58,500 nt of DNA, from contig NZ_JAMLFX010000001.1 in the NCBI RefSeq assembly GCF_023634765.1, positions 1,066,928-1,125,427 on the forward strand. The letters run 5' to 3'. Every line of letters starts with the position of its first letter. Positions within the stretch are counted from its first letter, which is position 1. The notes beneath the pieces are model-generated. The model had not been told where the DNA came from. It made no database searches and saw only the letters and a list, made by a program, of their open reading frames with translations. Position numbers and translations under genes: made by a program. Shown here in pieces: positions 25,982 to 34,425 of the stretch. This stretch comes from Pseudomonas sp. AKS31. Lineage in GTDB: Bacteria > Pseudomonadota > Gammaproteobacteria > Pseudomonadales > Pseudomonadaceae.

Positions 25982-27148
25982 ATGGCTTTTTCCGAACGTG
26001 TCGCGCGCCTTAAAAGTTCTTTGATCCGTGAAATCCTTGCTGCCGCCCAACGTCCGGAGGTCATGTCGTTCGCGGGCGGCTTGCCGGCCGAAGCCATGCT
26101 GCCGAAGGTCGAGTGGGCCGACATGCCACTGTCGCTTGGCCAATACGGCATGAGCGAAGGTGAGCCGGCATTGCGCGAAGCGCTGGCAGCGGAGGCGAGG
26201 GCGCTTGGCCTGGCGTGCACGGCAAGTCAGGTGCTGGTGGTCAGCGGTTCGCAACAAACCCTCGATCTGGCGGCCAAGCTGTACATCGACAAGGGCACGG
26301 AAATTCTGCTTGAAGCGCCGACCTATCTCGCCGCACTGCAAATTTTCCAGCTGTTCGGCGCCGATTGCCTGACTGTGCCGCAAGAGGCCGACGGCCCGAA
26401 CCTGACGCAATTGCGCAGTCGTCTTGAACAGCACCGGCCAGCATTCATCTACCTGATCCCGACGTTCCAGAATCCGTCCGCCGTGCGCTACAGCGAAGCC
26501 AAGCGTGCAGCCGTAGCGGCATTGCTCGATGAATTCGGTGTCACCCTGATCGAAGATGAACCCTACCGCGAACTGACATTCGATGGCGGTAGCGCGAAAC
26601 CGATTGCCGGGCGTCTGCAGAGGGCGAGCTGGATCTACACCGGCACCGTGTCGAAAACCTTGTTGCCCGGTTTACGCGTCGGTTACTTGATCGCCAGTCC
26701 GGACCTGTTCCCGCATCTGCTCAAACTCAAGCAATCGGCAGATCTGCACACTAACCGCATCGGTCAGTGGCAGGCGTTGCAGTGGATCGGCAGCGACAAG
26801 TATCAGCAGCATCTGAGCGAGTTGCGCGGCTTCTATCGAGAGCGGCGCGATGCCTTTCAGGCGGCGCTGGAAACACACTTTTCTGATCTGGCCGACTGGA
26901 ACATGCCACAGGGCGGGCTGTTTTTCTGGCTGACGTTGAAGCAGCCGCTGGACACGCGAACGTTGCTCAATGAAGCGTTGGCCAATGATGTGGCGTTCAT
27001 GCCGGGGGAGCCGTTCTTTCCGGAACCGGATAACAACCTTGGGCATTTGCGCTTGAACTTCAGCCACATCGATCCGGCGCGACTGAATGAAGGATTGAAG
27101 CGATTGGCGGCAGTGGTGCGCCAGGCGCAGCTAGAGAAAGCGGCCTGA
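25982..27148 (+). CDS. PLP-dependent class I/II aminotransferase
   Basis: A 388-residue fold-type I aminotransferase resembling the 2-aminoadipate/MocR-like branch (PEVMSFAGGLPAEAMLP opening, YGMSEGEPALREAL). PLP-binding elements include SGSQQTLDLAAKLY, LIPTFQNPSAVRYS, the Asp of EDEPYRELTF and the Schiff-base lysine in GTVSKTLLPGLRVGYL. There is no N-terminal GntR-type DNA-binding domain, so it is an enzyme rather than a MocR regulator. ATG 25982 is chosen; an upstream TTG frame would place the start inside the MarR operator. Substrate unknown. Confidence 0.87.
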   Translation: MAFSERVARLKSSLIREILAAAQRPEVMSFAGGLPAEAMLPKVEWADMPLSLGQYGMSEGEPALREALAAEARALGLACTASQVLVVSGSQQTLDLAAKLYIDKGTEILLEAPTYLAALQIFQLFGADCLTVPQEADGPNLTQLRSRLEQHRPAFIYLIPTFQNPSAVRYSEAKRAAVAALLDEFGVTLIEDEPYRELTFDGGSAKPIAGRLQRASWIYTGTVSKTLLPGLRVGYLIASPDLFPHLLKLKQSADLHTNRIGQWQALQWIGSDKYQQHLSELRGFYRERRDAFQAALETHFSDLADWNMPQGGLFFWLTLKQPLDTRTLLNEALANDVAFMPGEPFFPEPDNNLGHLRLNFSHIDPARLNEGLKRLAAVVRQAQLEKAA

Positions 27149-27150
27149 AA

Positions 27151-27180
27151 AAATAAACCGGCTCACAGGCCGGTTTATTT
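27151..27180 (+). terminator. Rho-independent terminator after aminotransferase
   Basis: Arms AAATAAACCGGC (27151-27162) and GCCGGTTTATTT (27169-27180) with a short loop and T-rich end; immediately after the stop codon. Confidence 0.85.
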
Positions 27181-27207
27181 TTGACTGGGATTTGCCGTGG
27201 CTGAGAG

Positions 27208-27291
27208 GGCCTCATCGCTGGTGAGCCAGCTCCCACAGTGATCCGTGGCGTTCACAAAACCTGTGGGAGCTGGCTTGCCAGCGATGAGGCC
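27208..27291. repeat. REP pair, family C (inverted)
   Basis: Inverted pair closely matching 25362-25447, between the convergent aminotransferase and glutaredoxin genes. Confidence 0.85.
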
Positions 27292-27312
27292 ATCAGCATC
27301 ACCACATAATCA

Positions 27313-27684
27313 TCAGACCGTCGCGAAGCGCTTATCCAGATAATCAATAATCACCTTGGACTCATACATCCACGTCGTCTGGCCATTCTCTTCAATGCGC
27401 AGGCAAGGCACTTTGATCCGGCCGCCCTGATCCAGCAGCGTCTGACGATCCTGCTCGTTGTTCTTCGCATCCTTGAGCGCTACCGGCACATTCAAACGGC
27501 GTAGCGTGCGGCGGGTTTTCACGCAGAACGGGCACGCATGGAACTGATACAGGGTCAGGCCTTTCGCGGCGGCATTGACCTGCGCCTGAGTTTCGGCAGG
27601 GCGCTGTTTCTTGCCCGGTCGAGTGATGAAGTCGATGAAGATAACCAGTTGGCCGAGGCCGACACGAAGCGCTTTGACGAACAC
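27313..27684 (-). CDS. Glutaredoxin-like protein with N-terminal hydrophobic segment
   Basis: A 123-residue protein. Its C-terminal two thirds are a glutaredoxin domain with redox motif CPFC (HACPFCVKTRRTL), the cis-proline segment IKVPCLRI and the glutathione-contact end MYESKVIIDYL. An N-terminal hydrophobic stretch (FVKALRVGLGQLVIFIDF) suggests a membrane anchor. Start at GTG 27684 with GAGG upstream; the alternative TTG seven codons earlier lacks a ribosome site. A probable thiol-disulfide oxidoreductase of unknown partner. Confidence 0.82.
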   Translation of the reverse strand: MFVKALRVGLGQLVIFIDFITRPGKKQRPAETQAQVNAAAKGLTLYQFHACPFCVKTRRTLRRLNVPVALKDAKNNEQDRQTLLDQGGRIKVPCLRIEENGQTTWMYESKVIIDYLDKRFATV

Positions 27685-27750
27685 GTTTAAAGCCTCACGG
27701 TGCAATTGAGAAAGGCGCGCAGCTTACCCGATTTTTCTCGGGCGAAAAAA

Positions 27751-27774
27751 AACCGGCGATGAATGCCGGTTTTC
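27751..27774 (-). terminator. Bidirectional terminator between glutaredoxin and folE
   Basis: Arms AACCGGC (27751-27757) and GCCGGTT (27765-27771), with A-run on one side and T-run on the other; it lies directly after the folE stop. Confidence 0.8.
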
Positions 27775-27787
27775 TTCACAGCGCAAA

Positions 27788-28333
27788 TTACTTGATGAGG
27801 CTGAGGAATTCGCTGCGGGTCGCTGCGTTTTCACGGAACTCACCGAGCATCACCGAAGTGATCATCGACGAATTCTGCTTCTCGACACCGCGCATCATCA
27901 TGCACATGTGCTTGGCCTCGATCACCACGGCTACGCCCAGCGCGCCGGTGACTTGCATCACCGCATCGGCGATCTGACGGCTGAGGTTTTCCTGGATCTG
28001 CAGACGGCGGGCGTACATGTCGACGATCCGTGCGACCTTCGACAGGCCCAGCACTTTGCCGCTCGGGATGTACGCAACATGCGCCTTGCCGATGAACGGC
28101 AGCAGATGGTGTTCGCACAACGAGTACAACTCGATGTCCTTGACCAGCACCATTTCGCTGTTGTCGGAGCTGAACAGGGCACCGTTGGTGACCTCTTCAA
28201 GCGTCTGTTCATAACCGCGGCAGAGGTACTGCATGGCTTTGGCGGCACGCTTCGGCGTGTCGAGCAGGCCCTCGCGGGACACGTCCTCGCCCAATTGGCC
28301 GAGAATCGCGGTGTAATTCTGTTCCAGGGACAT
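27788..28333 (-). CDS. folE: GTP cyclohydrolase I (FolE)
   Basis: A 181-residue enzyme that converts GTP to 7,8-dihydroneopterin triphosphate, the entry to folate and pterin synthesis. Zinc ligands are visible in [10 protein letters not shown] and in the later [12 protein letters not shown]; the catalytic His-containing segment is GKAHVAYIP. Start [11 protein letters not shown] at ATG 28333. Pseudomonads often carry more than one folE; this copy neighbours smr and prmB-aroC, and from recalled gene order corresponds to the PA1674 type. Confidence 0.94.
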   Translation of the reverse strand: MSLEQNYTAILGQLGEDVSREGLLDTPKRAAKAMQYLCRGYEQTLEEVTNGALFSSDNSEMVLVKDIELYSLCEHHLLPFIGKAHVAYIPSGKVLGLSKVARIVDMYARRLQIQENLSRQIADAVMQVTGALGVAVVIEAKHMCMMMRGVEKQNSSMITSVMLGEFRENAATRSEFLSLIK

Positions 28334-28411
28334 GAAACTACCTGTGGGGGATTTTCGCAAAGGGCAAGGGTACGGTGGCGGACACAACCCTGCAAGTTCG
28401 GTGTAACGCGA

Positions 28412-28969
28412 TTATTCGTCGCGGCCTTCCATCATGGTGCGTTTGAGCATCACGTAAACCGCGCCGGCGCCGCCGTGTTTCGCTTGGCACGAGCAGAAGC
28501 CCAGCACTTGGGCGTGCTGGCGCAACCAGGTGTTGACGTGGCTTTTGATCATTGGCCGCTTTCCGTCCAGGCGCACAGCCTTGCCATGGGTGACGCGCAC
28601 GCAGCGGATTTCGAATCTGGTCGCTTCGGCGAGAAATGCCCAGAGCGTTTCCCGGGCCTTTTCCACGCTCATGCCATGCAGGTCGAGGCTGCCTTCGAAC
28701 GGAATCTGGCCGACCTTGAGCTTGCGCATCTGACTTTCCTGCACGCCGTCGCGCGACCACATCAACTCGTCTTCCGGGCCGACGTCGATTACGAACTGAT
28801 CAGACAGACCATCCACGGTAGCGGTGTCGGTGCGCACGGTGGCGGACTGGCGCAGCTTGGCGATCTGTGCGCGGTCAGCCTTGGGTTTGCCGGTGTCGGC
28901 GCGGTCATGCTTGATCGGCTTGACGCCTTGGATCGCACTTTTGAACAGGGAAAAATCGTCGTCTTGCAT
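28412..28969 (-). CDS. Smr domain-containing protein
   Basis: A 185-residue protein with a C-terminal Smr (small MutS-related) domain at about residues 95-175: the LDLHG motif (EGSLDLHGMSVEKARE), the THGKA segment (VRVTHGKAV) and the terminal GGxGAVYVML strand. Stand-alone Smr proteins are predicted or shown to be DNA- or RNA-nicking endonucleases. The N-terminal third is charged and possibly disordered. Start MQDDDFSLFK is chosen; longer frames read into the upstream gene's terminator. Cellular role unknown. Confidence 0.85.
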   Translation of the reverse strand: MQDDDFSLFKSAIQGVKPIKHDRADTGKPKADRAQIAKLRQSATVRTDTATVDGLSDQFVIDVGPEDELMWSRDGVQESQMRKLKVGQIPFEGSLDLHGMSVEKARETLWAFLAEATRFEIRCVRVTHGKAVRLDGKRPMIKSHVNTWLRQHAQVLGFCSCQAKHGGAGAVYVMLKRTMMEGRDE

Positions 28970-29012
28970 GTCAGCCTCCGCGAAGGGCGGCCAGTTTACC
29001 CAAGTCGAAACA

Positions 29013-29040
29013 AAACGGCCCGGCAAAAAGCCAGGCCGGT
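29013..29040 (-). terminator. Terminator after the 29044-29364 gene
   Basis: On the minus strand, arms CGGCCTGG and CCGGGCCG around CTTTTTG are followed by TTTTGTTT, immediately after the stop of the small membrane protein gene. Confidence 0.7.
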
Positions 29041-29043
29041 GAT

Positions 29044-29364
29044 TCAGTCGTGTTTTTTCATCAGGTGCGGGGACATGTTCAGCTCCCGCGATTGCCGGGC
29101 GCGCCGGCGGCAGCGACGCCACAGGGCGACACCGAAATACAGAAACAGCAAGCCGACCGCCAGAATGATCGCCGACCCCACCGGCGTGGCATTCAAATCA
29201 CCGAGCGCCGGCGGGCGCCCGAGCAGGCTGGCGGCCCCGGCCATCGCCAGCAGCACGCCGAACGTCGCCAGAATGGCGGCGATCGCCGCGCCGAAGCGAA
29301 AACGCCAGTTGCTTTGGCCTTTGGGCCGCAAGCGGCGTGCGTCAAATCCATCGGATAACTTCAT
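29044..29364 (-). CDS. Small inner-membrane protein, unknown
   Basis: A 106-residue protein with two predicted membrane segments (about residues 25-48, AAIAAILATFGVLLAMAGAA, and 65-85, SAIILAVGLLFLYFGVALW) and basic ends (RRCRRRARQSREL). Start MKLSDGFDARR. I do not recognise a family. It sits between an Smr gene and an isochorismatase-like gene with its own terminator. It may be a membrane-protein subunit or simply a conserved orphan. Confidence 0.65.
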   Translation of the reverse strand: MKLSDGFDARRLRPKGQSNWRFRFGAAIAAILATFGVLLAMAGAASLLGRPPALGDLNATPVGSAIILAVGLLFLYFGVALWRRCRRRARQSRELNMSPHLMKKHD

Positions 29365-29459
29365 TCCGACCTTCCTCAATGGGTATCGGCCCTTCGACCG
29401 GGAGTTGACCGGGTTGTTCCTGAGGCTATGGCATTTGCGGCAAATGAGAGGATTTTGCA

Positions 29460-29486
29460 GATGAGCGGCGCCGTGAGCCGCTCATC
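29460..29486. terminator. Hairpin between convergently placed genes, terminator-like
   Basis: Perfect 10-base arms GATGAGCGGC (29460-29469) and GCCGCTCATC (29477-29486) just after the isochorismatase-like stop; no T-run, so termination is only likely. Confidence 0.5.
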
Positions 29487-29494
29487 AGGGCAGA

Positions 29495-30085
29495 TCAGAT
29501 CAGGTCTTGAGTCAGCGCGAGGGTGGCGAAGTTGTCCGCCATGATCGCCATTTCGGCTTCCTGCACTACGGCGGCGCTGAGCACGCGGCCCTTGAACGGC
29601 AGGTCGCGGGTGGCGCAGGCGTCTTCGACCAGGGTGCAACGGAAGCCCAGATTCTTTGCCGCACGTACGGTGGTGCTGACGCTGGAGTGGCTCATGAAAC
29701 CGCAGACGATCAGGTCCAGCGAGCCGAGGTTTTGCAAACGGTCCAACAACTCGGTGCCGTGGAACGCGCTCGGCAGCAGTTTGCCGATAATGGTTTCATC
29801 GCCCTGTGGCTCGAGGCCGGGGATGAATTCGCCGCGTTCGCCCTGCGGGTCGAACAGGCCGCCGACGGTGCCGAGGTGACGCACGTGCACGATCGGCCGA
29901 CCGGCTGCACGGGCTGCGGCAACCACTTGCTTGATGTTCGCGACGGCCGCGTCCATGCCGCTCAGGGCCAGCGGGCCACTGAGATATTCTTTCTGGGCAT
30001 CGATGATGACCACGGTGGCATGGCTCAGTGTGGCCGCTGCGTAACCGCGACCGCTGAGTTGAAACATCGTTTTTGGAACGGACAT
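29495..30085 (-). CDS. Isochorismatase-family hydrolase-like protein
   Basis: A 196-residue protein of the isochorismatase/cysteine hydrolase fold. The first catalytic Asp is in VVIIDAQKEY, and a candidate Lys lies in TIIGKLLPSAF. The nucleophile position, normally Cys in a (T/S)HxCV(S/D)TT block, reads MSHSSVSTT here, so the cysteine is replaced by serine. It may therefore not be an amidohydrolase of the nicotinamidase type. Isochorismatases proper also lack the cysteine. Start MSVPKTMFQLSG has AAGGAG nine bases upstream. Divergent from prmB. Confidence 0.8.
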   Translation of the reverse strand: MSVPKTMFQLSGRGYAAATLSHATVVIIDAQKEYLSGPLALSGMDAAVANIKQVVAAARAAGRPIVHVRHLGTVGGLFDPQGERGEFIPGLEPQGDETIIGKLLPSAFHGTELLDRLQNLGSLDLIVCGFMSHSSVSTTVRAAKNLGFRCTLVEDACATRDLPFKGRVLSAAVVQEAEMAIMADNFATLALTQDLI

Positions 30086-30324
30086 TCTGGGGCTCCTTGG
30101 GGTGGGGCTTTTGCGACATTGTCCTCTGGCTGAGCGGTTCTGTGAATCGCTACCATCGTAAGCACCGTCGTTATTGGCCTGCAGCCTTGTCAAGTTACAC
30201 GTTCTGTTCAATAGCTGATGCAAAAAACAGAAAACTCCTACCGTTGCCGCGATGTTTTTCCTGCGTCGTCGTCACGCGTTTTGGCTGCTAGAATCGCCAG
30301 TCGTTTTTTCTGGAGTTCTGCCCC

Positions 30325-31233
30325 GTGATCACTTCCCGACTTCGTACCCTGCGCGACCACATCCGTTGGGCCGTCAGCCGCTTCCATGGGGAGGATCTGT
30401 TTTTCGGCCATGGCACCGACAATGCCTGGGACGAAGCCCGTCAACTCGTGCTCGGTGCATTGCACCTGCCATGGGAAATCGCCGACAGCTATCTCGATTG
30501 CGCGCTGGAAGACGACGAGCTGGTCAATTTGCAGCGTTTGCTCAAGCGCCGTATCGAAGAGCGCATTCCGACCGCTTACCTGTTGGGTGAGGCGTGGTTC
30601 TGCGGCATGTCGTTCATCGTCGATGAGCGTGTGTTGATCCCGCGTTCGCCGATTGGCGAGCTGATCGAAAACCGCTTTGCTCCGTGGATCGGCAACGAAC
30701 CTGCTCGAATTCTCGACCTGTGCACCGGTTCCGGTTGCATCGGTATCGCCTGTGCCTACGAGTTCCAGAACGCCGAAGTGGTGCTGGCCGATCTGTCGTT
30801 CGAAGCGCTGGAAGTGGCCAACCAGAACATCGAGCGGCATGGCGTCGATGAGCGCGTCTACACCGTGCAGGGCGATGGTTTTGATGGCCTGCCGGGCCAG
30901 CGTTTCGACCTGATCGTGTCGAACCCGCCTTATGTGGATGCGGAAGATTTCGCTGACATGCCGGACGAATATCAGCATGAACCGGAGCTGGGCCTGGCCT
31001 GTGGCGACGATGGTTTGAATCTGGTGCGACGCATGCTCGCTGAAGCGGCCGATCATCTGACCGAGAAGGGGTTGTTGATTGTCGAGGTGGGCAACAGCCA
31101 GGTACACGTTGACGCGTTGTACCCGGAAGTCGATTTCGCCTGGCTGGAATTCGAGCGCGGCGGGCATGGTGTGTTCATGCTGACGGCCGAGCAGTGCCGC
31201 AACCATCAGGCGCTGTTCGCTTCCCGCGTCTAA
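30325..31233 (+). CDS. prmB: PrmB, 50S ribosomal protein L3 glutamine methyltransferase
   Basis: A 302-residue SAM-dependent N5-glutamine methyltransferase that modifies ribosomal protein L3. The SAM motif I is [15 protein letters not shown] and the catalytic NPPY is in [14 protein letters not shown], both as in HemK/PrmB. The N-terminal helical domain ([25 protein letters not shown]) identifies PrmB rather than PrmC. The start codon is GTG 30325 with TGGAG upstream. It precedes aroC by two genes, the arrangement seen in many pseudomonads. Confidence 0.93.
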   Translation: MITSRLRTLRDHIRWAVSRFHGEDLFFGHGTDNAWDEARQLVLGALHLPWEIADSYLDCALEDDELVNLQRLLKRRIEERIPTAYLLGEAWFCGMSFIVDERVLIPRSPIGELIENRFAPWIGNEPARILDLCTGSGCIGIACAYEFQNAEVVLADLSFEALEVANQNIERHGVDERVYTVQGDGFDGLPGQRFDLIVSNPPYVDAEDFADMPDEYQHEPELGLACGDDGLNLVRRMLAEAADHLTEKGLLIVEVGNSQVHVDALYPEVDFAWLEFERGGHGVFMLTAEQCRNHQALFASRV

Positions 31234-31243
31234 AGCCTAAAAG

Positions 31244-31323
31244 CAAAGATCGCAGCCTTCGGCAGCTCCTACAGGTGTACACCAATCCCAATGTAGGAGC
31301 TGCCGAAGGCTGCGATCTTTTGA
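31244..31323. repeat. REP pair, family A (inverted)
   Basis: Two full arms (GATCGCAGCCTTCGGCAGCT and its reverse complement) separated by about 22 bases, between convergent prmB and the 31325-32116 gene. Confidence 0.88.
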
Positions 31324-31324
31324 T

Positions 31325-32116
31325 CTACCGGTGCGTAGCAATCCAGATCAGAAGCCCCGCCTGAAACACCGCAAACGCCACCAGACAGGTAATGGTGAAA
31401 CGCAATCCGGCGTCTTCACGCTTGAACTTGCTGACCTTCTCTTCCTGCTTCTTCAGCTTCACTTCCTGCTCGGCCAGATTCTGTTCGGCCTGCTGAAGCA
31501 TCTGCGCCGCTTCAAGAATCTCGACGATCTGCAGCTTCTCGCTGTTCCAGTCGCCGAGCAAATCGCCTACCAGCACATCCTTGACGCTGCCTTTCAAATG
31601 CTGGGCATCGGCGTACGCCACATCAAAACCATGCACCCGCAGGAAATGATCGCGACGCAGGCGCGTGTCTTCGTTCAGCGCGTCCTTGTTGTTCAAGTCC
31701 ATGCCGTCGACGGTGTAGGTCGGCCAGCGTTTTTTCGCCCAGTTGATGCCTTGCGCGGCCATGTATCGGCCGATGCCACGGTTCATGGGTTCGATCTGCA
31801 AGCCGCTGTCGGGGCCGAAGTGCACACGCTTGCTGGCGTGATCGGCCCAGACATCCAGATGATTCTGTTCTTTGCGCACCCGCTGGCCGGGCAGTTTGAT
31901 CGCCATGCGCAGCAGGCTTTTTTCTTTGCTGTTGCGCTCGGCATAGCCGAATTCAACGAAGCGCAAAGGGCGGCCGCCAGTGTTGCGATCGGTCTGCAGC
32001 GGGGCCAGGCGGAGCATCTTGTGGTGCTCGACGTGGACATCCGCCCACGGCAGCTCGACCGCTGGCGGTGCGTCTTTTTCAGCGGTGGTGTCGGGTGAAG
32101 TCTGGGTATCAGTCAT
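31325..32116 (-). CDS. Coiled-coil protein with C-terminal membrane anchor, unknown
   Basis: A 263-residue protein that begins MTDTQTSPDTTAEKD. The central part has no recognised domain. Residues about 190-235 form a Gln/Glu/Lys-rich coiled coil (AAQMLQQAEQNLAEQEVKLK), and a single C-terminal membrane helix follows (FTITCLVAFAVFQAGLLIWI). This topology places the bulk in the cytoplasm. The neighbours prmB and aroC are housekeeping and give no functional hint. Function unknown. Confidence 0.7.
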   Translation of the reverse strand: MTDTQTSPDTTAEKDAPPAVELPWADVHVEHHKMLRLAPLQTDRNTGGRPLRFVEFGYAERNSKEKSLLRMAIKLPGQRVRKEQNHLDVWADHASKRVHFGPDSGLQIEPMNRGIGRYMAAQGINWAKKRWPTYTVDGMDLNNKDALNEDTRLRRDHFLRVHGFDVAYADAQHLKGSVKDVLVGDLLGDWNSEKLQIVEILEAAQMLQQAEQNLAEQEVKLKKQEEKVSKFKREDAGLRFTITCLVAFAVFQAGLLIWIATHR

Positions 32117-32215
32117 AACGGCGAGATCCTGTCCAAGCCCTGCTTGTCGCCAGTCGTTGCGCTGGCGACAAAGGCTTATCGGCCGTTTTTTGCAGGACTG
32201 GAGGGTAAAACGCGC

Positions 32216-33169
32216 TTAACTGGAGCGAAGTCCGTCAATAAACTCGATGATCTTCGCGCCAAGTTCTGCGGCCAGCGGCAAATTTGGATCCTTGTACGAA
32301 GCCAATTGCCGCTTCATATCGTTGTGGACGATGCGCATGACGTGGTTCATGCCGTCGATCACTACAAGTTCGGCGTCCGGTTTGGCAACCTTGAGCAGCT
32401 TCGCGTCTTCGGTACCGACCTGGATGTCGTTGCTGCCCTGAACGATCAGTGCCGGCATCTTCAATTGCGCGAAGGCTTTCGCTGGATCCTGACGGAACAG
32501 CGAAATCAGATACGGCTGCACGCTCGGGCGGAAAATCACCTGCAACGGTTGCGGCACATTTTCATCAGTGTGGCCGGCCTTGAGGCTGTCGAGCAGTTCA
32601 TTACTGCGCAACATCAGCGGTGGTGGCAGGCTGCGGGCCAGTTGCTCGCGGATCACTTGATCGACCGGTCGGGCGCTGCCGGACAGGGAAATCACCGCTG
32701 CGGCATCGACTTTCGGTGCAGCGAGGCTGGCAATCAACGCGCCTTCACTGTGGCCGAGCAGGATCAGCTTGCCGAAACGCGGGTCGGCCTTGAGCTTCTG
32801 CCCCCATGCCACCGCGTCCGCCGCATAGGCCTCGACCGACAAATTGCGCTCATCCGGCGTCGCCGCGAGGCTCGCCGCAACACCGCGTTTGTCGTAACGC
32901 ACGCTGGCGATGTTGTGTTTGGCCAGCACCCACGCCAGCCGTTTCAAGCTGTCGTTGCGCCCGCCGTCAGGGTTGTTTCCGTCGCGATCCGTAGGGCCGG
33001 AGCCAGAAATGATCAGGACAACCGGCACCGGACTGTCGGACTTTGGCAGCAGCAGCGAGCCGAAAAGCTCGCCAGTGCCGGTATCCAGAGTTACCGGGCG
33101 TTGTAGGACCGTCGCTTGGGCAAAGCCCGTAAACAGGGTAAGACTCAAGATCAAAACTCGCAGCATCAT
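32216..33169 (-). CDS. Secreted alpha/beta hydrolase (serine hydrolase) family protein
   Basis: A 317-residue protein with a signal peptide (MMLRVLILSLTLFTGFAQA) and an alpha/beta hydrolase domain. The oxyanion segment is ISGSGPTDRDGN, the nucleophile elbow GHSEG (LILLGHSEGALIA), the acid Asp is likely in VQGSNDIQVG and the His in DGMNHVMR. It is of the type found upstream of aroC in Pseudomonas and divergently transcribed from it. ATG 33169 is chosen; a second ATG follows at once. Substrate unknown. Confidence 0.84.
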   Translation of the reverse strand: MMLRVLILSLTLFTGFAQATVLQRPVTLDTGTGELFGSLLLPKSDSPVPVVLIISGSGPTDRDGNNPDGGRNDSLKRLAWVLAKHNIASVRYDKRGVAASLAATPDERNLSVEAYAADAVAWGQKLKADPRFGKLILLGHSEGALIASLAAPKVDAAAVISLSGSARPVDQVIREQLARSLPPPLMLRSNELLDSLKAGHTDENVPQPLQVIFRPSVQPYLISLFRQDPAKAFAQLKMPALIVQGSNDIQVGTEDAKLLKVAKPDAELVVIDGMNHVMRIVHNDMKRQLASYKDPNLPLAAELGAKIIEFIDGLRSS

Positions 33170-33299
33170 CACGCCATCATTCGCCAAGGTGCCGGTTGGA
33201 CTCGCCAGCACCACTAAGGTTCGAGGATGAACTACTCGGTTAGCCTGCGTATACTGGCGCGCATCACGAATTTGGGTTTGATTTCACGGAGCGTCCTGC

Positions 33300-34391
33300 A
33301 TGTCCGGCAATACCTACGGCAAGTTGTTCACTGTCACCACCGCTGGCGAGAGCCATGGTCCGGCGTTGGTCGCCATTGTCGACGGCTGCCCGCCGGGCCT
33401 GGAGATCTCCCTCGAAGACTTGCAGCGCGACCTTGATCGCCGCAAGCCCGGCACCAGCCGCCACACCACCCAGCGTCAGGAAGCCGACGAAGTCGAAATC
33501 CTCTCCGGCGTGTTCGAAGGGCGTACCACTGGCTGCTCGATCGGCCTGTTGATCCGCAACACCGACCAGAAGTCCAAGGACTACTCGGCGATCAAGGATC
33601 TGTTCCGCCCGGCCCACGCCGACTACACCTACCACCACAAATACGGTGAGCGCGACTACCGTGGCGGCGGCCGCAGCTCCGCGCGCGAAACCGCGATGCG
33701 CGTGGCGGCGGGTGCGATTGCCAAGAAATACCTGGCAACCCAAGGCATCGTCATTCGTGGCTACATGAGCCAGCTCGGCCCGATCGAAATTCCGTTCAAG
33801 ACCTGGGATTCGGTGGAAGAGAACGCCTTCTTCAGCCCGGACCCGGACAAGGTGCCGGAACTGGAAGCCTATATGGATCAGTTGCGTCGCGATCAGGACT
33901 CGGTCGGCGCGAAGATCACCGTGGTCGCCGAGGGCGTCATGCCGGGTCTGGGCGAGCCGATTTTCGACCGTCTCGACGCCGAACTGGCCCATGCGCTGAT
34001 GAGCATCAACGCGGTCAAAGGCGTGGAAATCGGCGCCGGTTTCGCCTCGGTTGCCCAGCGCGGCACCGAGCACCGCGATGAAATGACCCCGCAAGGTTTC
34101 CTCAGCAACAACGCGGGCGGCATCCTCGGTGGCATCTCGTCCGGTCAGCCGATCGTTGCCCATCTGGCCTTGAAACCAACGTCGAGCATCACCACCCCGG
34201 GCCGTTCGATCGACATCCACGGCAACCCGGTCGATGTGATCACCAAGGGCCGTCACGATCCGTGTGTCGGTATCCGCGCCACGCCGATTGCCGAAGCGAT
34301 GATGGCGATCGTGCTGATGGACCACCTGCTGCGTCACCGTGGCCAGAACGCCGATGTGCGCGTGAGCACGCCGGTGCTGGGTCAGCTTTGA
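33300..34391 (+). CDS. aroC: Chorismate synthase (AroC)
   Basis: A 363-residue FMN-dependent enzyme that converts 5-enolpyruvylshikimate 3-phosphate to chorismate, the last common step of aromatic amino acid synthesis. Signatures present: [18 protein letters not shown], the RxxDKPGTSR-like [19 protein letters not shown] block, [18 protein letters not shown], and the C-terminal [17 protein letters not shown]. Length and motifs are standard. A linked MFS gene follows after 34 bases. Confidence 0.98.
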   Translation: MSGNTYGKLFTVTTAGESHGPALVAIVDGCPPGLEISLEDLQRDLDRRKPGTSRHTTQRQEADEVEILSGVFEGRTTGCSIGLLIRNTDQKSKDYSAIKDLFRPAHADYTYHHKYGERDYRGGGRSSARETAMRVAAGAIAKKYLATQGIVIRGYMSQLGPIEIPFKTWDSVEENAFFSPDPDKVPELEAYMDQLRRDQDSVGAKITVVAEGVMPGLGEPIFDRLDAELAHALMSINAVKGVEIGAGFASVAQRGTEHRDEMTPQGFLSNNAGGILGGISSGQPIVAHLALKPTSSITTPGRSIDIHGNPVDVITKGRHDPCVGIRATPIAEAMMAIVLMDHLLRHRGQNADVRVSTPVLGQL

Positions 34392-34425
34392 TGGTTGATC
34401 GCAAAGCCGTCGCGGCATAACCGGC

